DNA of 64,000 nt from DAOLCO01 sp964612555 (GTDB lineage: Bacteria; Bdellovibrionota_C; UBA2361; SZUA-149; DAOLCO01). The position numbers and the translations under genes were made by a program. The stretch lies in the NCBI GenBank assembly GCA_964612555.1, contig CAZTBW010000002.1, forward strand, positions 186,001 through 250,000, read 5' to 3'. Positions 25,418-33,645 of the stretch are shown here, one piece after another. The notes beneath the pieces are model-generated. The model was not told the DNA's origin and searched no databases. It worked only from the letters and a program-made list of their open reading frames with translations. Numbering within the stretch: the stretch's first letter is position 1; every line of letters begins with the position of its first letter.

Positions 25418-26524
25418 ATGGAAACAGATTTCAAAGACCGTGGTTCGATAGTTACTCCGTTTTGGGGAAGCGATTTTTTCGACCCCGTGTCGCAGGATCA
25501 AAATGATATTCTGGGATTAGGTGGCTTGGCTTTCTCTAATCCGAAAACAAAACAAGTTATTGTAAGTGCCAATAGAGAAGGTTCCCCGGCGCTTTTGTTT
25601 GATTTGGAAAGAAGATATTTTTTGAAAATGTTCTTTCCTTGCAGTGTGGAGGTGTTTTTCCCTCCCAGTGAAGATTTACATAAGGTCTGGATACGCCACT
25701 TTTGTGGTCTGCTGGATAATGCTGTGCTTTGTGTTGAAAAAGGTGAGTTTTTTCTCTGTCCTTTTAAAATCGATGGTCAGGATGGTGAATTGAGAGTGGA
25801 CTATCTTGACGAAGGGGAAAGAAAATACATTTGTTCTCGACCACCGGTACATCTTCAGCGTTATCCTCGTTGTAAGGGCAGTACTGTTCTTTGCCTGGAA
25901 GAAGGTGGCGGAATTATTTTTGCGAAGATAAGTAGTTGCAGTATCAGAAGAGAAACCCGATATTTTAAATCGATGCTTGACGCCTGTTTTCATCCCAAAA
26001 GTGAAGATAAGTTTCTTGTATGTAGCCGGGCTGATATCGATTCTGCTTATCCAATCCTGGTGCACGAAGGTTTCGATACTGAAAATGTGCTATTCAGTTT
26101 AGATGCTGGACATGCGAGTTTCGTTGCTGCCGAAGGGGAGACCATTGTTATGGCTGTTCTGAGATCTGATGAGGGTCGTACGTATCATCAGATATATCAC
26201 CCTGGTCTTGCAGACTCTATCGAGCTATTTTCTCATGGAAGTGTTTTTAACCACGAGTCCTCGTATTCGGTTGAGCTGGTTTCTCCTGATGGAAAACTGG
26301 TTCTGGGCACCGCATCAGATAGTGAGGATGAAGTATCGACATTCCTGATTCGTCTTGGCGGTCAAGAGCCTGAATATTTACGTCTTAATACTCCCGGATG
26401 GAGGATTGAGTACCTGTATTCAGTTGATAACAGCGGAAAAATATTCGCTAGTGCTACCTGCATTGATCAGGAGAACAAGAAGTTCTTTCGCCTGAATGTG
26501 CCGGTATTCATTGAAATCAACTAA
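25418..26524 (+). CDS. Unrecognised protein, tandem paralogue 1 (propeller-like)
   Basis: Not recognised. 368 residues from ATG 25418, which has AAGAGG upstream; the longer frame from 25358 has no counterpart in the second copy, where the matching leader bases are in another frame. No signal peptide or membrane segment, so probably cytoplasmic. Short beta-rich repeats such as GGLAFSNPKTKQVIVSAN, DACFHPKSEDKFLVCSR and ELVSPDGKLVLGTASDS suggest a degenerate beta-propeller of the WD40-like kind. The strongest shared blocks with the paralogue are LGGLAFSNP, MLDACFHPK, VHxGFxTEN, SVExVSPDG and TPGWRxEYxYS. Confidence 0.7.
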   Translation: METDFKDRGSIVTPFWGSDFFDPVSQDQNDILGLGGLAFSNPKTKQVIVSANREGSPALLFDLERRYFLKMFFPCSVEVFFPPSEDLHKVWIRHFCGLLDNAVLCVEKGEFFLCPFKIDGQDGELRVDYLDEGERKYICSRPPVHLQRYPRCKGSTVLCLEEGGGIIFAKISSCSIRRETRYFKSMLDACFHPKSEDKFLVCSRADIDSAYPILVHEGFDTENVLFSLDAGHASFVAAEGETIVMAVLRSDEGRTYHQIYHPGLADSIELFSHGSVFNHESSYSVELVSPDGKLVLGTASDSEDEVSTFLIRLGGQEPEYLRLNTPGWRIEYLYSVDNSGKIFASATCIDQENKKFFRLNVPVFIEIN

Positions 26525-26543
26525 GGTGACAATTCCTATAACA

Positions 26544-26580
26544 GAGGTCGACTCAATAAAAGGGTCGACCTCTTCTTTTT
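26544..26580 (+). terminator. Rho-independent terminator, tandem unit 1
   Basis: Perfect 9-bp stem GAGGTCGAC with GTCGACCTC, 11-base loop, followed by TTCTTTTT. Confidence 0.9.
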
Positions 26581-26653
26581 AGAAATTTTTTAGAAGGAAA
26601 CCTTCCTCTATGTACCGCGAGTATTGCGAGTACAAGCTGAAATCACACAAGAT

Positions 26654-26682
26654 TTGACACCAAAACTCATTTACCATATAAA
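26654..26682 (+). promoter_or_regulatory. Sigma-70 promoter, tandem unit 2
   Basis: TTGACA, 17 bases, TATAAA, equivalent to the promoter at 25252-25280. Leader of about 130 bases. Confidence 0.75.
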
Positions 26683-26816
26683 AAATACGAAATCATCTTC
26701 TTTCAAACTTTAATCTGAATAGTTTTTTTAACGAATCTGTGCACGGAGTATAGCTACTGTGTGCATGGATGCGTTTCCTTCGAATGGATTTTTTTTGGTT
26801 TTTTGAAAGGTCTGTC

Positions 26817-27890
26817 ATGGAAAAAGAAATAGATTTTAAGAACTGTGCTTCAACAGTTACAGTTACTCCGGTTGGAGATACCGCTCCTTTTGACCCCGTG
26901 GTGCGAGGTCATTATGATACTCTGAGGTTGGGTGGCTTAGCCTTCTCTAATCCAGGGACGAACCAGGTGATGGTTCATGCAAGTAACGAGTATTCTTTAG
27001 TTCTTCTGTTTGATTTGCATACAGAGGAGTTTTGTGAGGTGGATTTTCCTTTCAGTCGAAATCCGAATCAAGGCTTTGAACTGGGATTTTCCTATGTGCT
27101 GGGTAATGCAGTACTTTTTTCAGAAATATCGATGACTAGGGGTGAGCTATTCGTCTGTAATTTTGAAAAGAAAAAAGAGGGAGCAATAAACCGTCTTGTT
27201 CTGAGTGAGAAAAAACATCTTTGTTTACTAGGAGGTCCTAATCCTCGCTGCAAGGATGGTACTGTTCTTTGCTCGCGAAAAAGTAGCCTCACCTTGCTGA
27301 GGATCAGTGGTAGCGATATTCAACAAAGTGAGAGTAGGTCTTTCAAGCCGATGCTTGATGCTTGTTTTCACCCTAAACATCAGAACGAATTCCTTGTGTG
27401 TAGCAAGCTTGGTATCGGCTCTGGTGACCAGGAAATCCTGGTACACAAAGGTTTCAGTACCGAAAACCCACTGTTTAAATTGCATGCTCAATGGGCGTAT
27501 TTCCTTGATGCGAAAGGCGATACCATTGTTATGGAATTTAATGAAGGGAGTCGTTCCTATCATCAAATACATAACCCTGCTCTCGAAGAACCTCTCAAGT
27601 TATTTTTCGCTGGAAGCAGCGATGGTGGTTCGTGCTATTCAGTGGAATCCGTTTCCCCTGATGGGAATCTGGTTCTTGGTACAGAGCAAAACGAAGACGA
27701 AATGTCAGTGCTTCTGATTCGTTTTGGCGCTGGTGAGCCTGAATTTTTACGAATCATTACTCCCGGATGGAGGGTTGAGTACGTATATTCAATCGATAAC
27801 GACGGAAGAATATTTGCCTTGGCAACATGCATCGATAAAAGAAGTGAATTCTTCCGATTGAGTATACCGGTATTCATTGAGGTCAGGTAG
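26817..27890 (+). CDS. Unrecognised protein, tandem paralogue 2 (propeller-like)
   Basis: 357 residues from ATG 26817, preceded by GAAAGG; an upstream ATG at 26769 is in a frame not matched by paralogue 1. Shares with it the blocks LGGLAFSNPGTNQVMV, DACFHPKHQNEFLVCS, VHKGFSTENPLF, SVESVSPDGNLVLGT and TPGWRVEYVYSIDN, ending in FRLSIPVFIEV. No signal peptide, membrane segment or catalytic motif seen. Likely cytoplasmic, perhaps a propeller scaffold; function unknown. Own promoter and terminator. Confidence 0.7.
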   Translation: MEKEIDFKNCASTVTVTPVGDTAPFDPVVRGHYDTLRLGGLAFSNPGTNQVMVHASNEYSLVLLFDLHTEEFCEVDFPFSRNPNQGFELGFSYVLGNAVLFSEISMTRGELFVCNFEKKKEGAINRLVLSEKKHLCLLGGPNPRCKDGTVLCSRKSSLTLLRISGSDIQQSESRSFKPMLDACFHPKHQNEFLVCSKLGIGSGDQEILVHKGFSTENPLFKLHAQWAYFLDAKGDTIVMEFNEGSRSYHQIHNPALEEPLKLFFAGSSDGGSCYSVESVSPDGNLVLGTEQNEDEMSVLLIRFGAGEPEFLRIITPGWRVEYVYSIDNDGRIFALATCIDKRSEFFRLSIPVFIEVR

Positions 27891-27912
27891 AGGATTTTGT
27901 GACGTTCATACA

Positions 27913-27949
27913 GAGGTTGACTCAATAAAAGGGTCGACCTCTTCTTTTT
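27913..27949 (+). terminator. Rho-independent terminator, tandem unit 2
   Basis: Stem GAGGTTGAC with GTCGACCTC (one G-T pair relative to unit 1, so pairing is kept), then TTCTTTTT. Confidence 0.88.
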
Positions 27950-27993
27950 CTAGAAAAATTTTTAGAAGGAAACCTTCCTCTATTTTGCGTATT

Positions 27994-28749
27994 CTAATGC
28001 AATTGCGGCATGGGTCCGGTGTATTGTTCCAGGAGGGTATATACACGGTTACAGAATGATGAGAACTTTTCATGGGTTCTCAGTGTTTTTTTGAGGGGTG
28101 GGGTTTCGGATGGGATGATCAGATGTTCGCTTAGTGTTTCTGATTGGGTATCAAGGGAGTTTCTCTCAGTTTCCTCTTCACATTGTTCAAGGCGTCTTTT
28201 GAGACTTATTGCAACTGTTTTTACTTGTGCGGGTTTTAATCGTTCAAAAAGAAGGGTGATGAATTTTTGAGCAAGTTCTTCAGAGATCATAAAGCTTTCA
28301 AGAATATTTTCCAGAAGCAAGACCTCTTCTGCGGCATAGGCAAGTTGAGTGTTTTCTTTTCGTGCGTCGAAATAATGAAGGATGTGGACAAAACGTCCAA
28401 CGAGATTTGAAAACTCTCCCCCAATGTTATTGGGCGCTTTCTGGGCAGCAAGGTATAATACCACACGATTTAGCTGTCTGCTGATTCTAAGTTGCCTGAT
28501 TGCCCTGAGTTCAATGTCACGAAATTGTGAGAGATCTTCAGCATGCCCCCATGCGAGCCGTTTTCCAAGTTGATCCTGGCGTGTAAGAAAGTCATCATCC
28601 GAACAGAGTATTTCTGCGATGGTAATAGGAACCTCTTCGGTTGGAAAGTGAAGGAGGTAAATAAGCTGGTGTATAGACCTCTCATCAGGATGAGCATCCT
28701 GTAAGGTCTCAATGATCAGATCAGAAAGTTCTTTTGCTGAAAAGAACAT
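27994..28749 (-). CDS. Hypothetical all-helical cytoplasmic protein
   Basis: Not recognised. 251 residues from ATG 28749 (TTG 28755 also open). Almost entirely helical and charged by appearance, with no signal peptide, membrane segment or conserved catalytic pattern. The middle (LRAIRQLRISRQLNRVVLYL) and a leucine-rich part (AAEEVLLLENILESF) could form a helical bundle. A TATAAT box stands about 40 bases before the start on the minus strand. Neighbours give no hint of function. Confidence 0.7.
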   Translation of the reverse strand: MFFSAKELSDLIIETLQDAHPDERSIHQLIYLLHFPTEEVPITIAEILCSDDDFLTRQDQLGKRLAWGHAEDLSQFRDIELRAIRQLRISRQLNRVVLYLAAQKAPNNIGGEFSNLVGRFVHILHYFDARKENTQLAYAAEEVLLLENILESFMISEELAQKFITLLFERLKPAQVKTVAISLKRRLEQCEEETERNSLDTQSETLSEHLIIPSETPPLKKTLRTHEKFSSFCNRVYTLLEQYTGPMPQLH

Positions 28750-28876
28750 AGGCAAAAACTCAAAAAAATTAAACCCAAATTATATTATACCACAGCGGCA
28801 AGTCCCCTAAAAAGATATTAATTTTTTAGGAAAAATTGTTACCTTGTAAACACCAGGTCTAATTTAGATGAGCTTT

Positions 28877-29737
28877 TTACTCGACAGATTCACTGCTGTT
28901 TTCGAGCCGGGAATCGCCCTTGAAATCGCTCTCAAATTCATCTTCAAAGCCATCCTCGAAATCACCCTCAAAATCATCTGAGGCAGGAGGAGGGGTTCCG
29001 TGAATCTGTGTATAGCGGCGCTGGTAGAATGATTGTTTTACAAATGAGTAGTAATCAAGAGACGCCTCTTTTGCAGAGCGTACAGGATCCAGTAAACGAG
29101 ATCTGATGTTTATAGCCATAAGCGTGTTGGAGCCGTAAATAATAAAATTCTTTGTACTGTTTCGTGTATTGGAATAGACAAGGGCAACAGTGGGTGAAAG
29201 AAAACTTTCACCGGCAAGCCCAACCCCGTCTCTGAGGCTACTGGGTCCAAGAAAGGGAATGACAATGTAGGGACCAAAAGGGACACCCCATCTTCCAAAA
29301 GCTACGCCGAGATCATCTTCAACTCGTTGAATACCGAGATGAGACTCTGCAACGTCAAATGCCCCATAGAAACCAAAAACCGTATTAATGAAAAATCGCG
29401 CAGTATCTTTTCCTGCCTGAGTGAAGTTAAGCTGCAAGAGGTCTGAAACAAGCCAGATTGGATAATTCAGATTTCTAAAAAAGTTGCTTACAGAAGATTG
29501 TACCCTGTCAGGTGTGACATAGTCATAGCCACTTGCAACAGGTTCGAGAACGTAAACATCAAGCGTATCGTTAAACCAGAATATCCCACGATTAAGTGAT
29601 TCCAGGGGGTCGGAAATTTCTTCTGAATCTGCCCGGGCAGTACCCGGTAGTATGCAAAGTATCAGAGCAAGGTAAAAACACACCCACGCTCCACAAAAGC
29701 ATCTGTAAAGTGAAAATTCCCGTGATGCTACGATCAT
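28877..29737 (-). CDS. mlaA: MlaA/VacJ-family outer-membrane lipid asymmetry protein
   Basis: Extracts mislocalised phospholipids from the outer leaflet of the outer membrane and passes them to MlaC. 286 residues: signal sequence (WVCFYLALILCILPGTARA), then DPLESLNRGIFWFNDTLD, the family signature FFRNLNYPIWLVSDLLQ, FINTVFGFYGAFDVA, EDDLGVAFGRWGVPFGPYIV and PFLGPSSLRDGVG. The signal peptide appears to lack a lipobox cysteine at the cleavage site, unlike E. coli MlaA, which is a lipoprotein. The last 35 residues are acidic repeats (EGDFEDGFEDEFESDFKGD), an unusual tail. No other mla gene is nearby. Confidence 0.92.
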   Translation of the reverse strand: MIVASREFSLYRCFCGAWVCFYLALILCILPGTARADSEEISDPLESLNRGIFWFNDTLDVYVLEPVASGYDYVTPDRVQSSVSNFFRNLNYPIWLVSDLLQLNFTQAGKDTARFFINTVFGFYGAFDVAESHLGIQRVEDDLGVAFGRWGVPFGPYIVIPFLGPSSLRDGVGLAGESFLSPTVALVYSNTRNSTKNFIIYGSNTLMAINIRSRLLDPVRSAKEASLDYYSFVKQSFYQRRYTQIHGTPPPASDDFEGDFEDGFEDEFESDFKGDSRLENSSESVE

Positions 29738-29860
29738 TTGTGCCCTTTTTTAAAAAAATAAGATATGATGCGATAAAATAGATTTCTTAATACATTGCTC
29801 AAAAAGCTAATAGAAATTTATACTACAGACAAGCTGGTATTTATAAAGAAATAGGATGAT

Positions 29861-30802
29861 ATGTTTGACCATCAAAAATGTAAAGTATTTCATCGGGGTG
29901 AATTTGTGCCTTTTTCAGAGGCGAATGTTTCAATAGCAAATTCAGGCTTTTTGTATGGTCTGGCAGTGTTTACCGGCATGCGTGCTTTTAAGAACCCCAC
30001 AAATGAGAAGTTGTATATTTTCAGGATACCTGAGCATTATGAGCGACTTCGCTTTTCGTCCCGATTGATGCGGTTTGAAAATTTTCAAAAAGAATATTCC
30101 CTTGCGCAGTTTACTGAAATTCTTCGTGAGCTTCTCCTGATTAACGAAATCAAGGGGGATGCTTACTTCAGGGTAACAAATTATTCTGATGAAACGAGAA
30201 TAGGACCATATCTGAAAGGGCATAAAGACTCTCTTTCGATCTATCTTTATCCTCTTGGAGACTATGTCCCCACATCAGGACTGCGGTGTGCTGTTTCAAG
30301 CTGGCAAAGGGTGAGTGATAATGGAATACCTGCCCGTGCAAAAATTAATGGTATTTACGTAAATACTGCCCTGGCAAAAACAGATGCCTTGTTAAGTGGT
30401 TTTGATGAAGCGATTTTTTTAGATCAAAATGGTAATGTGGTTGAAGGTAGTGCCGAGAATATCTTTATAGTTCGGGATGGTACTCTTATAACTCCTCCGG
30501 TTAATGACCATATACTGGAGGGGATTACCAGACAGACCATACTTGAGATTGCAAAAGATAAAGGCATCCCCTGTCTTGAGCGTTCTATCAGTCGCTCCGA
30601 GCTTTACAGGGCTGAGGAGGTGTTTCTTACGGGAACAGGTGCCAAGGTGGCTCCCGTAACTGAAATAGATAATCATCAGATCAGTGCGGCACAGGTGGGA
30701 CCGATCTCCCGTCTTCTTCAGGACTGTTACTTCAGTGCTGCCCGTGGGGAGCTTCCGGAGTACAAAAGCTGGGTCGAGGAAGTAGATACCACTACCGTAT
30801 AG
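29861..30802 (+). CDS. ilvE: Branched-chain amino acid aminotransferase-like, class IV
   Basis: PLP-dependent aminotransferase, last step of valine, leucine and isoleucine synthesis. 313 residues, usual for the bacterial type. Seen: VSIANSGFLYGLAVFTGMRA, PLP Lys in ARAKINGIYVNTALAKTDA, EGSAENIFIVRDGTLITPP and the ILEGITRQTILEIA phosphate-binding phrase. AGGATG stands 5 bases before the ATG. A D-amino acid or aminodeoxychorismate lyase role cannot be excluded within fold type IV, but length and motifs favour IlvE. Confidence 0.85.
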   Translation: MFDHQKCKVFHRGEFVPFSEANVSIANSGFLYGLAVFTGMRAFKNPTNEKLYIFRIPEHYERLRFSSRLMRFENFQKEYSLAQFTEILRELLLINEIKGDAYFRVTNYSDETRIGPYLKGHKDSLSIYLYPLGDYVPTSGLRCAVSSWQRVSDNGIPARAKINGIYVNTALAKTDALLSGFDEAIFLDQNGNVVEGSAENIFIVRDGTLITPPVNDHILEGITRQTILEIAKDKGIPCLERSISRSELYRAEEVFLTGTGAKVAPVTEIDNHQISAAQVGPISRLLQDCYFSAARGELPEYKSWVEEVDTTTV

Positions 30803-30830
30803 TGGTGACTGAGAGGGAGTTTGTGTTCAG

Positions 30831-32318
30831 ATGTTAAAAACATACTGGCGGATTATTTCATGGCTTGAGCGAATAGGGGATAATATACTCATTATCCTTT
30901 CATTTCTCCTTGCGTATGAGTTTCGTGACAGTATTGTTCTTTCCCTGATTGACGATGTGCTTCCTTTTAAGTCTGATCTGTTAGAGCTTGGGGAGATAGA
31001 TCAGTACTATCTGATACTTGGGATTGCGCTACCGGTATATAATGCGTCTCTTTCCATTCTTGGTGCGTATCGCAGTATGCGTTTTCACGTGTGGCATAAA
31101 ATCCTTCGCTACACTCTTTTCTCGGCAGCCATTGTGTTTCTTTCAATCGGTGCTTTTCTCTTTCTTCTTAAAGTTGATCTCAGTAGAAGTTTTGTTGCAA
31201 CATTTTGTCTCTTGAGTGGGACGGCGCTTTTTATAGAGCGTTTTATGGTGCTTATGATACTTCGTTTTTTTAGAATCAGGGGCAAGAACTTCAGGAATAT
31301 TCTGGTTGTTGGTACCGGAGTGCAGGCGCGAAACATCTTTTTTGAGATTCAATCCCAGCCCGAACTTGGAATCAGGGTTAAAGGCTTTGTGGATGTACGT
31401 GGTGCTAAAAACGAAAAAGGTGAGGTAGTTCCTGAATTTGATTCATCCGTGTTTGATCTCCCTGCTCGTATTGTTGCCACGGCTGAGACATTTGAAGCTG
31501 CTTTAAAACGCTTTGCCATTGATGAAGTTATTTTTACAGAGGTAATAGCAAGTTTCCCGATTGTGCATGCGCTTTCTGAAATTGCCGTAGATGAAGGGGT
31601 GCGGGTTACTTTTGCGGCAGACCTTTTCAGTTTGGGGGTGTTTACTTCCGAAGTCAGTTCCTTTGGGGATATTCCGGTAATTCATTTTCATGCGGCTCCC
31701 GGGGGAGATGATAATATTCCGCTTTTTATAAAACGTATTATTGATTTTTTTGTATCCGGCATTTTATTGGTCGTATGTTTTCCGTTTCTTTTATTAATTG
31801 CTCTTTTGATCAAGCTTGACTCAGACGGAGCTGTATTTTTCACCCAAAGGAGGGTTGGCTTAAATGGACGCATGTTTACCCTTCTCAAGTTTCGCTCCAT
31901 GGTTACCAATGCTGAAGAGTTGCTGGAAAATCTTCGGGACAAAAATGAAATGCAAGGTCCGGTATTCAAAATAAACGATGACCCTAGAATCACTTCTGTG
32001 GGAAAATTTTTAAGAAAATACAGTCTTGATGAGCTGCCTCAGCTCTGGAATGTTTTTAAGGGTGATATGAGCCTTGTGGGTCCTCGTCCGCCTTTACCGG
32101 AAGAGGTAAGTCATTATAAACGCAAACAACGAAAGCGACTCAGCATGCGTCCCGGTCTTACCTGTATCTGGCAGGTGAGTGGGCGAAACGAAATTCCTGA
32201 TTTTGAGGAATGGACACGTCTTGACCTTGAATATATTAATAACTGGTCGTTAAAACAGGACTTTATTCTGCTTCTTAAGACAATTCCGGCAGTGGTTCTG
32301 GGTACTGGTGCACGGTAA
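30831..32318 (+). CDS. Undecaprenyl-phosphate sugar phosphotransferase (exopolysaccharide initiation)
   Basis: Transfers a sugar 1-phosphate to undecaprenyl phosphate to start a surface polysaccharide. 495 residues, the WbaP/WcaJ layout: four or five N-terminal membrane segments, a nucleotide-binding-like domain (NILVVGTGVQARNIFFEI near 158), another membrane segment (FFVSGILLVVCFPFLLLIALL), and the catalytic C-terminal domain with FTQRRVGLNGRMFTLLKFRS, YSLDELPQLWNVFKGDMSLV and GPRPPLPEEV. No glycosyltransferases follow, so the polysaccharide locus is elsewhere. Confidence 0.92.
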   Translation: MLKTYWRIISWLERIGDNILIILSFLLAYEFRDSIVLSLIDDVLPFKSDLLELGEIDQYYLILGIALPVYNASLSILGAYRSMRFHVWHKILRYTLFSAAIVFLSIGAFLFLLKVDLSRSFVATFCLLSGTALFIERFMVLMILRFFRIRGKNFRNILVVGTGVQARNIFFEIQSQPELGIRVKGFVDVRGAKNEKGEVVPEFDSSVFDLPARIVATAETFEAALKRFAIDEVIFTEVIASFPIVHALSEIAVDEGVRVTFAADLFSLGVFTSEVSSFGDIPVIHFHAAPGGDDNIPLFIKRIIDFFVSGILLVVCFPFLLLIALLIKLDSDGAVFFTQRRVGLNGRMFTLLKFRSMVTNAEELLENLRDKNEMQGPVFKINDDPRITSVGKFLRKYSLDELPQLWNVFKGDMSLVGPRPPLPEEVSHYKRKQRKRLSMRPGLTCIWQVSGRNEIPDFEEWTRLDLEYINNWSLKQDFILLLKTIPAVVLGTGAR

Positions 32319-32628
32319 ATATCTGATACCGTAGAGATTTATCAGTAACTCTTGCTTTATTAAATATTTTCCTTAGAATAATTATTATTCTCGTGCTTAA
32401 AGAGCGTGCCCCCTTGAGTTTGTTTTTTAAGCAAAAGAGACGCAAAAGGTTTTTTATTTGGCTACCGCCACCAGCCTTGAAATTACAGTAGGAGACAACC
32501 CGTCCTCCAAAGAACATACTGTAGTTTTAAGCTTTCAGGACAGTTAGACTCACTGTTACTGAAGTTACGGTTTTTTCTTTTTTCACCGTAAGGCTGGTGG
32601 CGTCTTTTTTGCTCTTTTCTTTTACGCC
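32319..32628. other. Convergent intergenic region with long inverted repeat
   Basis: Lies between two genes that read towards each other. Contains CGCCACCAGCCTT at 32466-32478 and its exact complement AAGGCTGGTGGCG at 32590-32602, with a smaller hairpin TTACGGT/ACCGTAA next to the right arm and ACAGTA/TACTGT between. T-rich flanks on both sides fit a two-way terminator, or a decayed member of the palindrome family. Confidence 0.5.
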
Positions 32629-33258
32629 TTATCTCCAGATCGTCTCTGAAGTGGAAAGATCAATCCAGCGATCAACGCCTTTCCAGCCATCAGATGTGCC
32701 GTACTGCCCAAAGTCGGCAAGGACGGTTTCGACTCCCGTTTCATATGCTGAGTGAAGTGCATAGCTGAGTTCTCTGCTTGCGCACACTACAATTGCAACT
32801 CGTTTTATTGCAGCAGGAGTTCTTGGTGAGATTATTCTTGAGGTGGATTCGTTTGCTCTTAAGGTATCTTCGGCTTCAGATTCTTTTACCTGTTTGTCAA
32901 ATGCACCGTGAGCAAAGTTCATAATGTCACTTGCCATGTGAACATCCATGGAGACCTGGCGGTTTACTCCTTTTGGAGGGAGTCGTTTAGTGAGCACTTC
33001 AACCCCTGCACGGGACACTGCATCGAGAAATGCGAGTTGGCGAGCATCATCCTCGTAAGGGATAAGGGTATAGTACCTGGCAACTTCGATCTGAAGACCT
33101 GCGGAGAGCCCTGAGACGAGACGCGAAAGGTCAATCTTTCTTTCAATCCTTCTTGTCGCCCGGTCAAGTCCGGTAGCATCAATAAAAAGTCCAACCCGTC
33201 GTTTTGTTTTTCTCTTAACTAGTCCCTTACCGACCACTTCAAGCTCATCTCTACTCAT
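32629..33258 (-). CDS. NYN/PIN-like domain protein (LabA/DUF88 type), degenerate
   Basis: 209 residues. Family members are metal-dependent RNases. Seen: GLFIDATGLDRATR (first acidic residue), SMDVHMASDIM (second and third), and VVCASRELSYAL in the position where the family normally has SGDSDF. The usual last acidic pair is therefore not present, so RNase activity is doubtful. The start ATG has CAGGGAAG upstream. Single gene. Confidence 0.65.
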   Translation of the reverse strand: MSRDELEVVGKGLVKRKTKRRVGLFIDATGLDRATRRIERKIDLSRLVSGLSAGLQIEVARYYTLIPYEDDARQLAFLDAVSRAGVEVLTKRLPPKGVNRQVSMDVHMASDIMNFAHGAFDKQVKESEAEDTLRANESTSRIISPRTPAAIKRVAIVVCASRELSYALHSAYETGVETVLADFGQYGTSDGWKGVDRWIDLSTSETIWR

Positions 33259-33645
33259 GCCATACTTCCCTGATATTAAAATGTAAATCTAAAACGCAAT
33301 TATTACACCTTGTTATAAAGCCTTTAAATAAAACCGTAGCATGAGATGATTAATTTGTCTAACTAGCTATAAAAATTGTAGATTTTTTCTACTTTGGTGG
33401 TGCCAAAAAGTGATGGTGGTTGGTGGTGGCTGCTTGGGAGAGTAATGTTTTTGTCTGTTTTGCTCAAATGGCTCCCTTCGGTCCGCTTGAGTTTTCGCAA
33501 AACAGACAAAAACATTACTCTCCCCCCGTACGTGCCTTTGGTGTATAGGAGGTAAAGTTGGGTTTATTGAGAAGGAGAGTTTAGGGTACGAAATGGTTAC
33601 GCCACCAAATGTATTTTTAATAATCAGGAAATCAGGAGAGAAGAA
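33259..33645. other. Intergenic region between the NYN-like gene and lemA
   Basis: Divergent promoters expected. Contains long palindrome copy 2 (33436-33524) about 120 bases before lemA. Otherwise A+T-rich; AGGAGAGAAGAA just before 33646 is the lemA ribosome site. Confidence 0.6.
33436..33524. repeat. Long palindromic element, copy 2 (short-loop type)
   Basis: Arms 33436-33463 and 33497-33524 are perfectly complementary over 28 bp (starts GGGAGAGTAATGTTTTTGTC). Loop CTCAAATGGCTCCCTTCGGT then CCGCTTGAG, itself able to pair CTCAA/TTGAG. Flanked by TGCTTGGG on the left and CGTGCCTTTGGTGT on the right, both shared with copy 4. Confidence 0.9.

Larger units (their letters stand above)
25234..26630 (+). 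repeat. Tandem duplication unit 1
   Basis: A segment with promoter, leader, coding region, terminator and a trailing stretch (TTAGAAGGAAACCTTCCTCT) is repeated directly at about 26635-27985. The leaders are much more alike (about nine of ten bases by eye over 170 bases) than the coding regions. Confidence 0.85.
26635..27985 (+). repeat. Tandem duplication unit 2
   Basis: Second copy of the segment starting near 25234, including promoter, leader, coding region, terminator and the trailing TTAGAAGGAAACCTTCCTCT. See unit 1. Confidence 0.85.
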
